Translations under genes and position numbers: made by a program
Shown here: piece by piece, positions 6,720-11,672 of the stretch
Layout of the letters: every line of letters begins with the position of its first letter
How positions within the stretch are numbered: the first letter of the stretch is position 1
NCBI GenBank assembly: GCA_021776885.1
Contig: JAJFFA010000417.1
Location: forward strand, 1 to 11,672
Length of the DNA: 11,672 nucleotides
From: Planctomycetota bacterium
GTDB lineage: Bacteria; Planctomycetota; UBA1135; GCA-002686595
Direction: 5' to 3'
Notes under the pieces: generated by a model
What the model saw: only the letters and a program-made list of their open reading frames with translations
Databases searched by the model: none
What the model was told of the DNA's origin: nothing

Positions 6720-9088
6720 GGTGGCCCCCCACCCGGGGTCAGTCGCCGCACCGGACGCAGGCCGACCCCGGCCAGGCGCTGCTCGGCCGAGTACAGCTGC
6801 AGCGGCGGCCCGGCCTCGCCCGCCCCCATCACCGCGGCCTCGCCCCCGAGGGTCCCCGCCCCTGCACCGCTCTCGACCCAGGTCGCGAGGTCCCCTGTGC
6901 CCACGACCCCCGCGGCGATCCCCGCCCGCCAGTCGGCGACGCTGGGCAGGCTCAAACCCACCCGCCCCAGGGCGCGGCGTGCGTCGCGCGGCGCCACCTG
7001 TTCCCGCGCAGCCAGCCCCGCGCTGCCCGCACTGCGCGAGGCGCGCGCGGAGATGCGCCGCCACTGCGCCTCGCTCAGGGGCTCGCGGGCGAGCAGGAGC
7101 GGTCCGAGCCCGGCGTCGCCAGCGTGCTCAGTGTCCCCGGACTCGCCGGGGACCAGCACCAGCACGAGCCCCGACGCGGCGTCGAGGGCCAGCCTCCCGT
7201 CGGCGTCGCGCTGCGGCGCCTGCCCCGTGAGCAGGTGCGCGAACTCCTCGCGACCGCTGCGCGGATCGGGACCGAGGGGCGCCAGGTCGAACTGCGGCGG
7301 GAGCGCGACCCGGCCCCAGGCGGCACGCCGCGACTCCCCCTCCAGCTCGGCCATCATCCGCCGGGTCGTGGCCAGGCGCCAGGCGACGCTGCGCCCGGCG
7401 CCCACGAAGGGCGCCTCCTCGAGGGTGTCGATCGAGAGCCGCTCGACGTCGCGCACCAGTCCGCCCAGGACGTCGAAGCCGAAGCGCTGCGTGGGGTCGG
7501 CGAAGGCCTCGCGAACCTCGGGTGTGCGCAGGACTTCTCCCTGGGCCACGCGCTCGATCACCAGGGGCTCCAGGCGGCGGGCCAGCTCGCTGCGGCGCAC
7601 GGCGTCCTCGGGCCGCCCGTGGTCGAGGGCCTCCCACTCGCGCCAGAGCAAGGCCTGGCGCGCCTGGTTCGCATCCGCCACGCGGCGCAGCTCGACGCGC
7701 GCGCTGCGGTCCGCCTCGACGGCCGCCGCGTTGGTCACCCGCGCGCGCAGGTCCTCGAGCCCGGTGCGCAGACGGGGCAGGCGCGCCGCCAGGGAGCGCG
7801 CTCGCTCCAGCCAGGCCAGCCACTCGGGGACGAGCGCGGGGTCGAGGGGCCAGAGGGCGCGCTCGTCCTCGAGCAAGGCCTCGCCCTCGGTGCGCGCCGA
7901 GAGCAGGAACAGGGCGCCCATGCGCTGCTCGGCCTCGGCGCGACCCTCCTCGGCGCGGAAGCGCTGCTCGACGGCGCGGCTCAGGGCGGCCTGCGCCTCG
8001 GCTTCACGCGCCTCGGCGCGCCACCACTCGCGGCCGGCGACGAGGCTCGAGGTCACGAGCGCGGCGAGCAGCGCGCCCCCTGCCAGGAGCGGTGCGCGGC
8101 GCCGGCGGAAGGCAGCTCGGGCACGCTCGACCCGGGTGGGGAGCGGCACGCTGAGCGGTTCGCCGCGGGTGAAGCGCTCGACATCGGCGGCCAGCTCGGA
8201 CACGCCGGGGTAGCGCGCGCCGGGCTCGGGCGCGAGGGCGCAGCGCAGCAGCGCGTCGAGCTCGCCGCGCACGAAGGCGGCCAGGCCGCGCGGGGTGGTG
8301 CCGCGGGCGGCGGCGGCCCCGGGCGGCGCCGTGCCCGAAGGTGCGGCCAGGGGCGTCTCCATGCTCCAGCCGGCGTCCTCGACCCAGAGGCCGTCCTCGC
8401 CCCGCGGCTCGGCGCCGACGAGCAACCCGTGCAGCAGCACCCCCGCGGACCAGACGTCGGTGCGCAGGTCGACGTCCCGCGGCAGGCGACCCAGCAGCTC
8501 GGGACTGGCCCAGCCGCGGGTGCCCAGCACGCCCGACTCGCCGGGCACGCCGCCCCCGCCCGCCTGGGGTTCCGCGTCGAGGGGCGCCGCGCTGCCGAAG
8601 TCGAGCAGGACCGGCCACGGCTGTCCGCGCTCCGCTTCCCGGACCAGGACGTGTCCCGCGTTCAGGTCACGGTGCACGAATCCACGCTGATGCACGTGCT
8701 GCAGGGCGGCGCAGATGCGCAGGAACAGCGCGAGCCGCGCGTCCAGCCCCAGGCGCCGCGCGTCGCACCAGGTGAAGAGCGGCGTGCCCTCGACGTGCTC
8801 CATCGCGAACCAGGCGCGACCGTCCCCGCTCTCCCCCGCCTCGTAGAGGTGCGGCACGCCGGGGTGATCGAGGCTGGAGAGAATGCGCGCCTCGAGCTCG
8901 ATGCGTCCCCGACGGGCGGGGTCCGCGGCCAGCTTCAGGGCGACCCGGCGCCGCGGCTCCGCGCTGCGCTCGGCGTGCAACACGACTCCGTCCGCGCCGC
9001 GGCCCAGCTCGCCCAGGACCCGGTAGGGGCCGATGCGCCCGTCGTCTCCGGGGTTCTCCCCGGTCGCCTGTCCCGTGCTGCGTCGCAA
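6716..9088 (-). CDS. Predicted membrane pseudokinase with degenerate SUMF1-like domain
   Basis: A 790-aa paralogue of the next gene with the same order of parts. Kinase fold about 21-310: glycine loop GRGADG 29-34, VALK Lys52, alpha-C Glu66, HRD 139-141, DFG 163-165, and SPE 195-197 in place of APE. The catalytic loop reads HRDLNAGH (139-146; DNA 8651-8674), where active kinases have HRDLKPxN. The Lys is Asn143 and the Mg-binding Asn is His146, so phosphotransfer should be absent or weak while nucleotide binding may remain. The membrane segment is about 333-352. The C-terminal region has the shared LGPDP linker (602-632) and an eroded SUMF1-like domain (about 637-782; SEAQWRRI, LPSVADWRAG, GVGLRPV). 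The start is TTG 9088, the first start available after upstream sequence without ATG/GTG, with AAGGGA 5 nt before it and 22 bp after the sigma stop. Its likely role is an allosteric partner or scaffold for the active kinase or the sigma factor; an atypical active kinase cannot be ruled out. Confidence 0.87.
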   Translation of the reverse strand: MRRSTGQATGENPGDDGRIGPYRVLGELGRGADGVVLHAERSAEPRRRVALKLAADPARRGRIELEARILSSLDHPGVPHLYEAGESGDGRAWFAMEHVEGTPLFTWCDARRLGLDARLALFLRICAALQHVHQRGFVHRDLNAGHVLVREAERGQPWPVLLDFGSAAPLDAEPQAGGGGVPGESGVLGTRGWASPELLGRLPRDVDLRTDVWSAGVLLHGLLVGAEPRGEDGLWVEDAGWSMETPLAAPSGTAPPGAAAARGTTPRGLAAFVRGELDALLRCALAPEPGARYPGVSELAADVERFTRGEPLSVPLPTRVERARAAFRRRRAPLLAGGALLAALVTSSLVAGREWWRAEAREAEAQAALSRAVEQRFRAEEGRAEAEQRMGALFLLSARTEGEALLEDERALWPLDPALVPEWLAWLERARSLAARLPRLRTGLEDLRARVTNAAAVEADRSARVELRRVADANQARQALLWREWEALDHGRPEDAVRRSELARRLEPLVIERVAQGEVLRTPEVREAFADPTQRFGFDVLGGLVRDVERLSIDTLEEAPFVGAGRSVAWRLATTRRMMAELEGESRRAAWGRVALPPQFDLAPLGPDPRSGREEFAHLLTGQAPQRDADGRLALDAASGLVLVLVPGESGDTEHAGDAGLGPLLLAREPLSEAQWRRISARASRSAGSAGLAAREQVAPRDARRALGRVGLSLPSVADWRAGIAAGVVGTGDLATWVESGAGAGTLGGEAAVMGAGEAGPPLQLYSAEQRLAGVGLRPVRRLTPGGGPP

Positions 9089-9093
9089 CGTGA

Positions 9094-9099
9094 TCCCTT
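9094..9099 (-). promoter_or_regulatory. Ribosome binding site for the TTG-start pseudokinase
   Basis: AAGGGA on the minus strand, 5 nt before TTG 9088. It sits in the 22-bp gap after the sigma-factor stop and supports the TTG as the real start, since no ATG or GTG is available in frame nearby. Confidence 0.6.
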
Positions 9100-9110
9100 G
9101 CCCGCCTCGC

Positions 9111-9635
9111 CTACTTCGCGCCCAGGCGCTCGACTTCGCGGCGCAGGAAGGCGCGCGCCAGGGTCCAGTCGTTCTCGATCGAGCGCTTGGAGAGGTCCAG
9201 CTCCTGCGCGATCTCCTCGATGGAGAGCCCGCCGAAGAAGCGCAGCTCGACCACCCGCGCCTGGCGCTGGCTGAGAGCCGCGAGGCGCTCGAGGGCTACC
9301 TCGAGGTCGAGCAGGTCGACCCCGTCCCCGGCCAGGAGGTCGAGCTCCGGGGTCCAGGTGACACGCAGGTCGCTCGGAGTGCGCTTCTGCCGCGCCCCCG
9401 CGCGGGCGTGGTCGATCAGGACGCGCTTCAAGACCTGGGCAAAGAGCGCCATGAACTCCGGGCGTTCGGTCGGGACGCGCCCGTCCCAGCGCGCCAGCCG
9501 CAGCCAGGCCTCGTGGGCCAGGGCGGTCGGCTGCAGGGTGTGCCCCTCGCGTTCGCGGGCCATCATGCGCGAAGCGAGTTCGCGGACCTCGGCGTAGACC
9601 TCGGCAGCGAGGCCCTCGATCGAATTGCGTTCCAA
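9111..9635 (-). CDS. ECF sigma factor, Sigma70_ECF/TIGR02999 type
   Basis: Alternative RNA polymerase sigma factor, 174 aa, near the usual 180-190. Region 2 spans about 10-85 with the family signatures MMAREREGHTLQPTALAHEA (24-43) and RVLIDHARAGARQKR (71-85). Region 4 spans about 108-168 (RQARVVELRFFGGLSIEE, then the recognition helix-turn-helix around LSKRSIENDWTLARAFL). Where most ECF sigmas have an acidic pair in region 2.2 (EDLVQE-like), this one has T37-A38 (TALAHE). The start is TTG 9635, with GAGGG 5 nt upstream; the open frame continues for nearly 200 codons upstream, but that extension lacks family similarity and crosses the candidate promoter. It is first in an operon with two membrane kinases. 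No anti-sigma gene is present, so regulation by the kinases is likely; this is inference from context and from kinase-controlled ECF systems such as EcfP/PknT of Vibrio. Confidence 0.92.
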   Translation of the reverse strand: MERNSIEGLAAEVYAEVRELASRMMAREREGHTLQPTALAHEAWLRLARWDGRVPTERPEFMALFAQVLKRVLIDHARAGARQKRTPSDLRVTWTPELDLLAGDGVDLLDLEVALERLAALSQRQARVVELRFFGGLSIEEIAQELDLSKRSIENDWTLARAFLRREVERLGAK

Positions 9636-9640
9636 GAATG

Positions 9641-9645
9641 CCCTC
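9641..9645 (-). promoter_or_regulatory. Ribosome binding site for the sigma factor
   Basis: GAGGG on the minus strand ends 5 nt before TTG 9635. It favours this start over the much longer upstream-open frame. Confidence 0.55.
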
Positions 9646-9674
9646 GGGAGGAGGCGCGTGCGCCCGGACAGTCG

Positions 9675-9680
9675 ATTGTA
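9675..9680 (-). promoter_or_regulatory. Candidate -10 box of the sigma-kinase operon
   Basis: TACAAT on the minus strand differs from TATAAT at one base and stands out in very GC-rich sequence. It would give a leader of about 30 nt. No TTGACA-like -35 is found 16-19 bp upstream (CCGGCG at 17 bp), so it may need an activator or a non-housekeeping sigma factor, possibly its own product. Confidence 0.35.
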
Positions 9681-9684
9681 GGAC

Positions 9685-9697
9685 CTCGCGCCGCGAG
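9685..9697. promoter_or_regulatory. Palindrome CTCGCGCCGCGAG, possible operator
   Basis: Perfect 6-bp arms flank a single C. It lies exactly in the spacer upstream of the candidate -10 of the sigma operon, the position of a repressor or activator site. A 6+6 dyad is not rare by chance at this GC content, so confidence is low. Confidence 0.25.
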
Positions 9698-9821
9698 CGC
9701 CGGATCGGGCCAGGCCTGAAAAAAATCGGTTGGACCTCGGATCGCTGCCCAAGGCCGCGCTTAACCCTGCGAGAGACACCTGACCTGGCAAGGGGGTCGA
9801 CGACCCGAGGGCTCTCAGCAC

Positions 9822-9846
9822 TTCCCGAGCGGCCATTCCCGAGCGG
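9822..9846 (+). repeat. Direct repeat TTCCCGAGCGG x2
   Basis: The 11-mer occurs at 9822-9832 and 9836-9846, separated by CCA, giving a 14-bp period. It lies 60-85 bp before the HEAT-like gene start. It could be a pair of protein-binding sites or a local duplication. Confidence 0.6.
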
Positions 9847-9847
9847 G

Positions 9848-9891
9848 GCGGAGGCCAGGCCTTCGCCCCGTGGCCCATCCCTGGCCTCCGC
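9848..9891. promoter_or_regulatory. 12-bp perfect inverted repeat upstream of the HEAT-like gene
   Basis: GCGGAGGCCAGG (9848-9859) and CCTGGCCTCCGC (9880-9891) are exact reverse complements around a 20-nt loop, ending 15 nt before the ATG at 9907. A competing 7-bp pairing, CGGGGCG 9844-9850 with CGCCCCG 9864-9870, shares bases 9848-9850. It may be an operator dyad or an RNA hairpin; without a U-run it is not a standard terminator. Confidence 0.5.
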
Positions 9892-9894
9892 GGG

Positions 9895-9900
9895 TAGGCT
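9895..9900 (+). promoter_or_regulatory. Possible -10 box (TAGGCT) for leaderless start
   Basis: TAGGCT matches the relaxed TAnnnT pattern and ends 6 nt before ATG 9907, the spacing expected if transcription starts at the ATG. It resembles TACGCT upstream of the FG-GAP gene. No good -35 and no well-placed Shine-Dalgarno are visible, so the call is tentative. Confidence 0.25.
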
Positions 9901-9906
9901 AGGGTC

Positions 9907-10767
9907 ATGGCCACTCCCCCCCGCCCCTCGTCGCGGGCCGCCCGCGCCGTCCTGACTGCCCTCCGCGCCGTCGGCGCCGGCCTGACCGCCGGGGCCGCAT
10001 TGCTCCTGGTCTCCGGCACGGGCCAGGCCCAGACGCCCCCCCCGGGCCCGGCACCGGAGCGCATCGAGATCGCCGTCGAGCGCCTGGAGACAGCGTGGAA
10101 GGACGCCGAGCTCGAGGACCTGCTCGACGTCCTGCGCGAGGAGTCGCGCATCGTGGCCCCGGAAGTGGTGCGCCAGATCAAGCGCGGTCTGACCGACCGC
10201 CGCACGGAGGTGCGCGACATGGCGATCGCGCTGCTCGGGACGACGGAGCACGTCGACGCTCTCGAGGCCCTGCGCTCCTACGTCAAGCGCAGCCGGCGCA
10301 CGATCGAGGACGACTACGAGCTGCACGAGCGCGTGATCCGTGCCGTCGGTCTGCACGGGGACGCCGGCGACCTGGACTGGTTCGCCCACAACCTGTTCGC
10401 CAAGTCCTACGACTCCCAGCACCCCGAGGAGCGGCGCATCGTCAAGGCGCGCATCTACGCCCTGGGCCAGATCCGCACCAACGACTCCCTGGAGCGCATC
10501 TTCCACCTGATGCGCTCGAGCGACGCGAAGAAGATGCAGCGCAACATGCGCGACATGCGGGTCTCGCTGATGCTCCTGACCGGCAAGGACCTGGGCACCG
10601 ACATGCAGGCCTGGGGCCAGTGGTGGAACAAGAACAAGAAGAGCTTCGAGGTCGCGCCCGAGGTTCCGGTGCTGCCCGAGTCCGAGCGCAGGTCCTGGGA
10701 GTCCTTCTGGGGCTACGGGCGGACCTACGACCGCGGCCGCGGACGCTCGGAACGCGGCAAGGACTGA
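9907..10767 (+). CDS. Secreted HEAT-like repeat protein, function unknown
   Basis: Predicted exported 286-aa protein. Residues 1-42 look like a long, Arg-containing signal peptide: a positive N-region, hydrophobic 22-37, and a GQAQ end before a Pro-rich TPPPGP. The rest is helical and charged. About 60-225 resembles HEAT/Armadillo-type pairs (RRTEVRDMAIALLGTTEHVD, HERVIRAVGLHGD, IVKARIYALGQIRTNDSLER). A closing motif, LTGKDLGTDMQAWGQWW (224-240), resembles the end of similar planctomycete HEAT proteins. No catalytic motif is seen. The C-terminus (about 262-286) is Arg/Gly/Tyr-rich and may be disordered. ATG 9907 is the first possible start, because TAG lies in frame at 9895. The stop TGA abuts the next ATG (TGAATG), so the genes are co-transcribed. 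It is divergent from the sigma operon and could share its control; that is inference from position. Confidence 0.8.
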   Translation: MATPPRPSSRAARAVLTALRAVGAGLTAGAALLLVSGTGQAQTPPPGPAPERIEIAVERLETAWKDAELEDLLDVLREESRIVAPEVVRQIKRGLTDRRTEVRDMAIALLGTTEHVDALEALRSYVKRSRRTIEDDYELHERVIRAVGLHGDAGDLDWFAHNLFAKSYDSQHPEERRIVKARIYALGQIRTNDSLERIFHLMRSSDAKKMQRNMRDMRVSLMLLTGKDLGTDMQAWGQWWNKNKKSFEVAPEVPVLPESERRSWESFWGYGRTYDRGRGRSERGKD

Positions 10768-11193
10768 ATGCCGCGCATCGAACCCGAGGAGCAGGACTTC
10801 GATCCGGAGTCCTTCGGCCCGGAAGAGGCGGCGGCAGCGTTCGCGGCGGGCAAGCGGCTGTTCGACGCGGGCGAGTACCACGCGGCCCACGAGGAGTTCG
10901 AGCGCTGCTGGTTGGCGAGCGAGGGCGGGGACGCAGACTTCTACAAGGGTCTGATCCAGGCCTCGATCTGCCTCTACCACCTGGGTCGCGACAACGTCGA
11001 GGGGGCGCGCAAGCTCTACTCGGGGCACCGCCGGCTCCTGGCGGCCTTCTTGCCCAGCCACGCCGGACTGGACGTGAGCGGCTTCCTGGCGGCCATGCAG
11101 ACCTACCTCGGACCGCGCCTGCGCCCCGGCTCGGCACCCGCGGACGCGGGAATCCCGCCATCTCTGGGGAACCTGAGCGCGGCGGGTGACTAG
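10768..11193 (+). CDS. DUF309 domain-containing protein
   Basis: A 141-aa cytoplasmic protein of the DUF309 family (PF03745), whose biochemical role is not established. Signatures are F-x-A-G-E-Y-H-A-A-H-E-E-F-E-R-C-W at 32-48 and DFYKGLIQASICLYHLGRDN (57-76) followed by EGARKLYSGHRRLL (78-91). In the family the His-Glu and Gly-Leu-Ile-Gln positions are the most conserved, and both are present. The N-terminus is acidic (EPEEQDFDPESFGPEE) and the C-terminal 25 residues are Pro/Gly/Ala-rich. The ATG follows the previous stop with no gap, and the stop is probably overlapped by the next GTG, so it is the middle gene of a coupled run. Length is usual for the family. Confidence 0.88.
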   Translation: MPRIEPEEQDFDPESFGPEEAAAAFAAGKRLFDAGEYHAAHEEFERCWLASEGGDADFYKGLIQASICLYHLGRDNVEGARKLYSGHRRLLAAFLPSHAGLDVSGFLAAMQTYLGPRLRPGSAPADAGIPPSLGNLSAAGD

Positions 11194-11672
11194 CGAGGGT
11201 GTGTCCCCGCCCCTGTCCAGAGCCGGCCTCTGCCTCGCCCTCGCCCTGGCCCTGGCCCTGCCCCTCTTCCTGTGGCGCGCCGCCCGCTCCCCCGTGGGAG
11301 CTGGCGACGAGGCCTGGAGCCCGGGGGTCGACCCCGCAGCCCGGGCTGGAGCCTCACCGAGCGGGGTGGCCCTGGGTGCCCTCTCCTCACCTGAACTGCG
11401 GGCGAACCTGATCGACGGGGTCGAGCTGCCCACGGGACCTCCGCCCGCAGACGCCCTGGTGGGCACGGTGGTCGACGAGCGCGGCGTTCCCTGCCGCTCC
11501 TTCGTCCTGCACCGGCGCCGGCCCGACGTCGCCGGGACGCGCTCGAGCGAGGGCGGCCGCGGTCGCTTCTACGTCGGCGGCCTCGAAGCGGGTGACGTCA
11601 CCCTCTGGGCCGAGGTGGCTCCGTTCCAGTTCAGCGCCGCCGTGGGCGTGAGCTTGCCCCTCGAGCGGCCCG
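11186..11672 (+). CDS. Membrane-anchored protein with carboxypeptidase-regulatory-like domain (3' partial)
   Basis: The frame stays open to the window end (162 codons seen). GTG 11186 overlaps the DUF309 stop by 8 bp; GTG 11201 is an alternative start five codons in, and neither has a strong Shine-Dalgarno. Residues 13-31 (from 11186) are a Leu/Ala-rich membrane anchor or signal sequence (AGLCLALALALALPLFLW), followed by a low-complexity Ala/Gly/Pro linker (about 32-88). From about 90 a beta-rich module begins: LVGTVVDERGVPCRSFVL, GRGRFYVGGLEAGDVTLWAE. This matches the usual pattern of carboxypeptidase-regulatory-like (transthyretin-like) domains: G-x-V-x-D-x-x-G-x-P, then G-R-F, then L-x-x-G. 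Such domains often repeat in long planctomycete surface proteins. The function is unknown; the product is probably exposed outside the cytoplasmic membrane. Confidence 0.7.
   Translation, partial: MTSEGVSPPLSRAGLCLALALALALPLFLWRAARSPVGAGDEAWSPGVDPAARAGASPSGVALGALSSPELRANLIDGVELPTGPPPADALVGTVVDERGVPCRSFVLHRRRPDVAGTRSSEGGRGRFYVGGLEAGDVTLWAEVAPFQFSAAVGVSLPLERP

Larger units (their letters stand above)
9636..9906. other. Divergent intergenic region between sigma operon and HEAT-like gene
   Basis: 271 bp with no convincing coding content, and the only sizeable gap in the window. It holds the candidate sigma-operon -10, a palindrome, a 7-base A-run beginning at 9719 in locally less GC-rich sequence, an 11-bp direct repeat, a 12-bp dyad and a possible leaderless -10 before the HEAT-like gene. 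Short frames crossing it on either strand have shadow-like composition. Confidence 0.6.

Noticed and set aside
6720..7064. N-terminal extension of the active kinase
   Set aside because: The extra residues are Gly/Arg-rich shadow of the preceding gene. GTG 6719 lies in a GTGA overlap and begins the SWERITEVF leader typical of these kinases.
6138..9274. Very long plus-strand open frames opposite the two kinases (e.g. 6138-8213 and 6710-9274)
   Set aside because: Composition is Arg/Pro/Ala/Gly-rich with no recognisable domain. They are antisense to genes with clear kinase motifs; strong GC3 bias keeps such frames open.
9636..10220. N-terminal extension of the sigma factor in the same frame
   Set aside because: It would run through the candidate promoter and across the HEAT-like gene start, shows no sigma similarity, and a TTG with Shine-Dalgarno fits the family length.
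11231..11263. CTCGCC/CTGGCC hexamer-like repeat
   Set aside because: It encodes the Leu-Ala hydrophobic core of a signal or anchor segment; codon bias explains it, though slippage is possible.
11199..11411. 70-aa plus-strand frame starting at 11199
   Set aside because: Pro/Ser-rich shadow; the frame starting at 11186/11201 carries the membrane segment and the beta-rich domain.
8935..11466. Long minus-strand open frame crossing kinase, sigma and divergent genes
   Set aside because: It runs through genes supported in other frames, including a sigma factor with intact signatures, and its translation is low-complexity shadow sequence.
1..11672. CRISPR arrays, tRNA/rRNA genes, insertion sequences, defence or biosynthetic clusters
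   Set aside because: No spaced identical repeats, cloverleaf, transposase motifs or terminal inverted repeats, and no restriction, toxin or biosynthetic signatures were found by eye.

Overview
The window is GC-rich DNA with tightly packed genes and frequent GTG/TTG starts, most likely from a Planctomycetota bacterium. The best clues are an ECF sigma factor of the Sigma70_ECF (PF07638/TIGR02999) type next to membrane Ser/Thr kinases that carry a C-terminal formylglycine-synthase-like (SUMF1) domain, a secreted FG-GAP protein ending in a Cys-containing module typical of some planctomycetes, and a small secreted HEAT-like protein. The lineage is inferred from gene content; no rRNA or tRNA gene is visible.

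Layout: (1) 1-2273 (+), the 3' nine-tenths of clpC, closed by a strong hairpin at 2300-2327. (2) 2439-4136 (+), an exported seven-bladed FG-GAP protein with its own weak promoter; a 14-bp tandem repeat runs through its stop codon. (3) 4191-9635 (-), a three-gene operon read right to left: ECF sigma factor, predicted pseudokinase with a SUMF1-like tail, then canonical Ser/Thr kinase with a SUMF1-like tail. The kinase genes overlap by 4 bp. (4) 9636-9906, a 271-bp divergent intergenic region with dyads, a direct repeat and candidate promoters. (5) 9907-11672 (+), a compact run of a secreted HEAT-like protein, a DUF309 protein (TGAATG junction) and the start of a membrane-anchored protein with a carboxypeptidase-regulatory-like domain, cut by the window end.

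The most interesting unit is the minus-strand operon. No anti-sigma gene is visible, and the acidic residues usual in sigma region 2.2 are replaced by Thr37-Ala38. The downstream kinase looks catalytically complete, whereas its paralogue has lost the catalytic-loop Lys and Asn (HRDLNAGH). A reasonable model, inferred and not shown by sequence alone, is that an extracytoplasmic SUMF1-like sensor pair controls a cytoplasmic kinase/pseudokinase pair that switches the sigma factor by phosphorylation.
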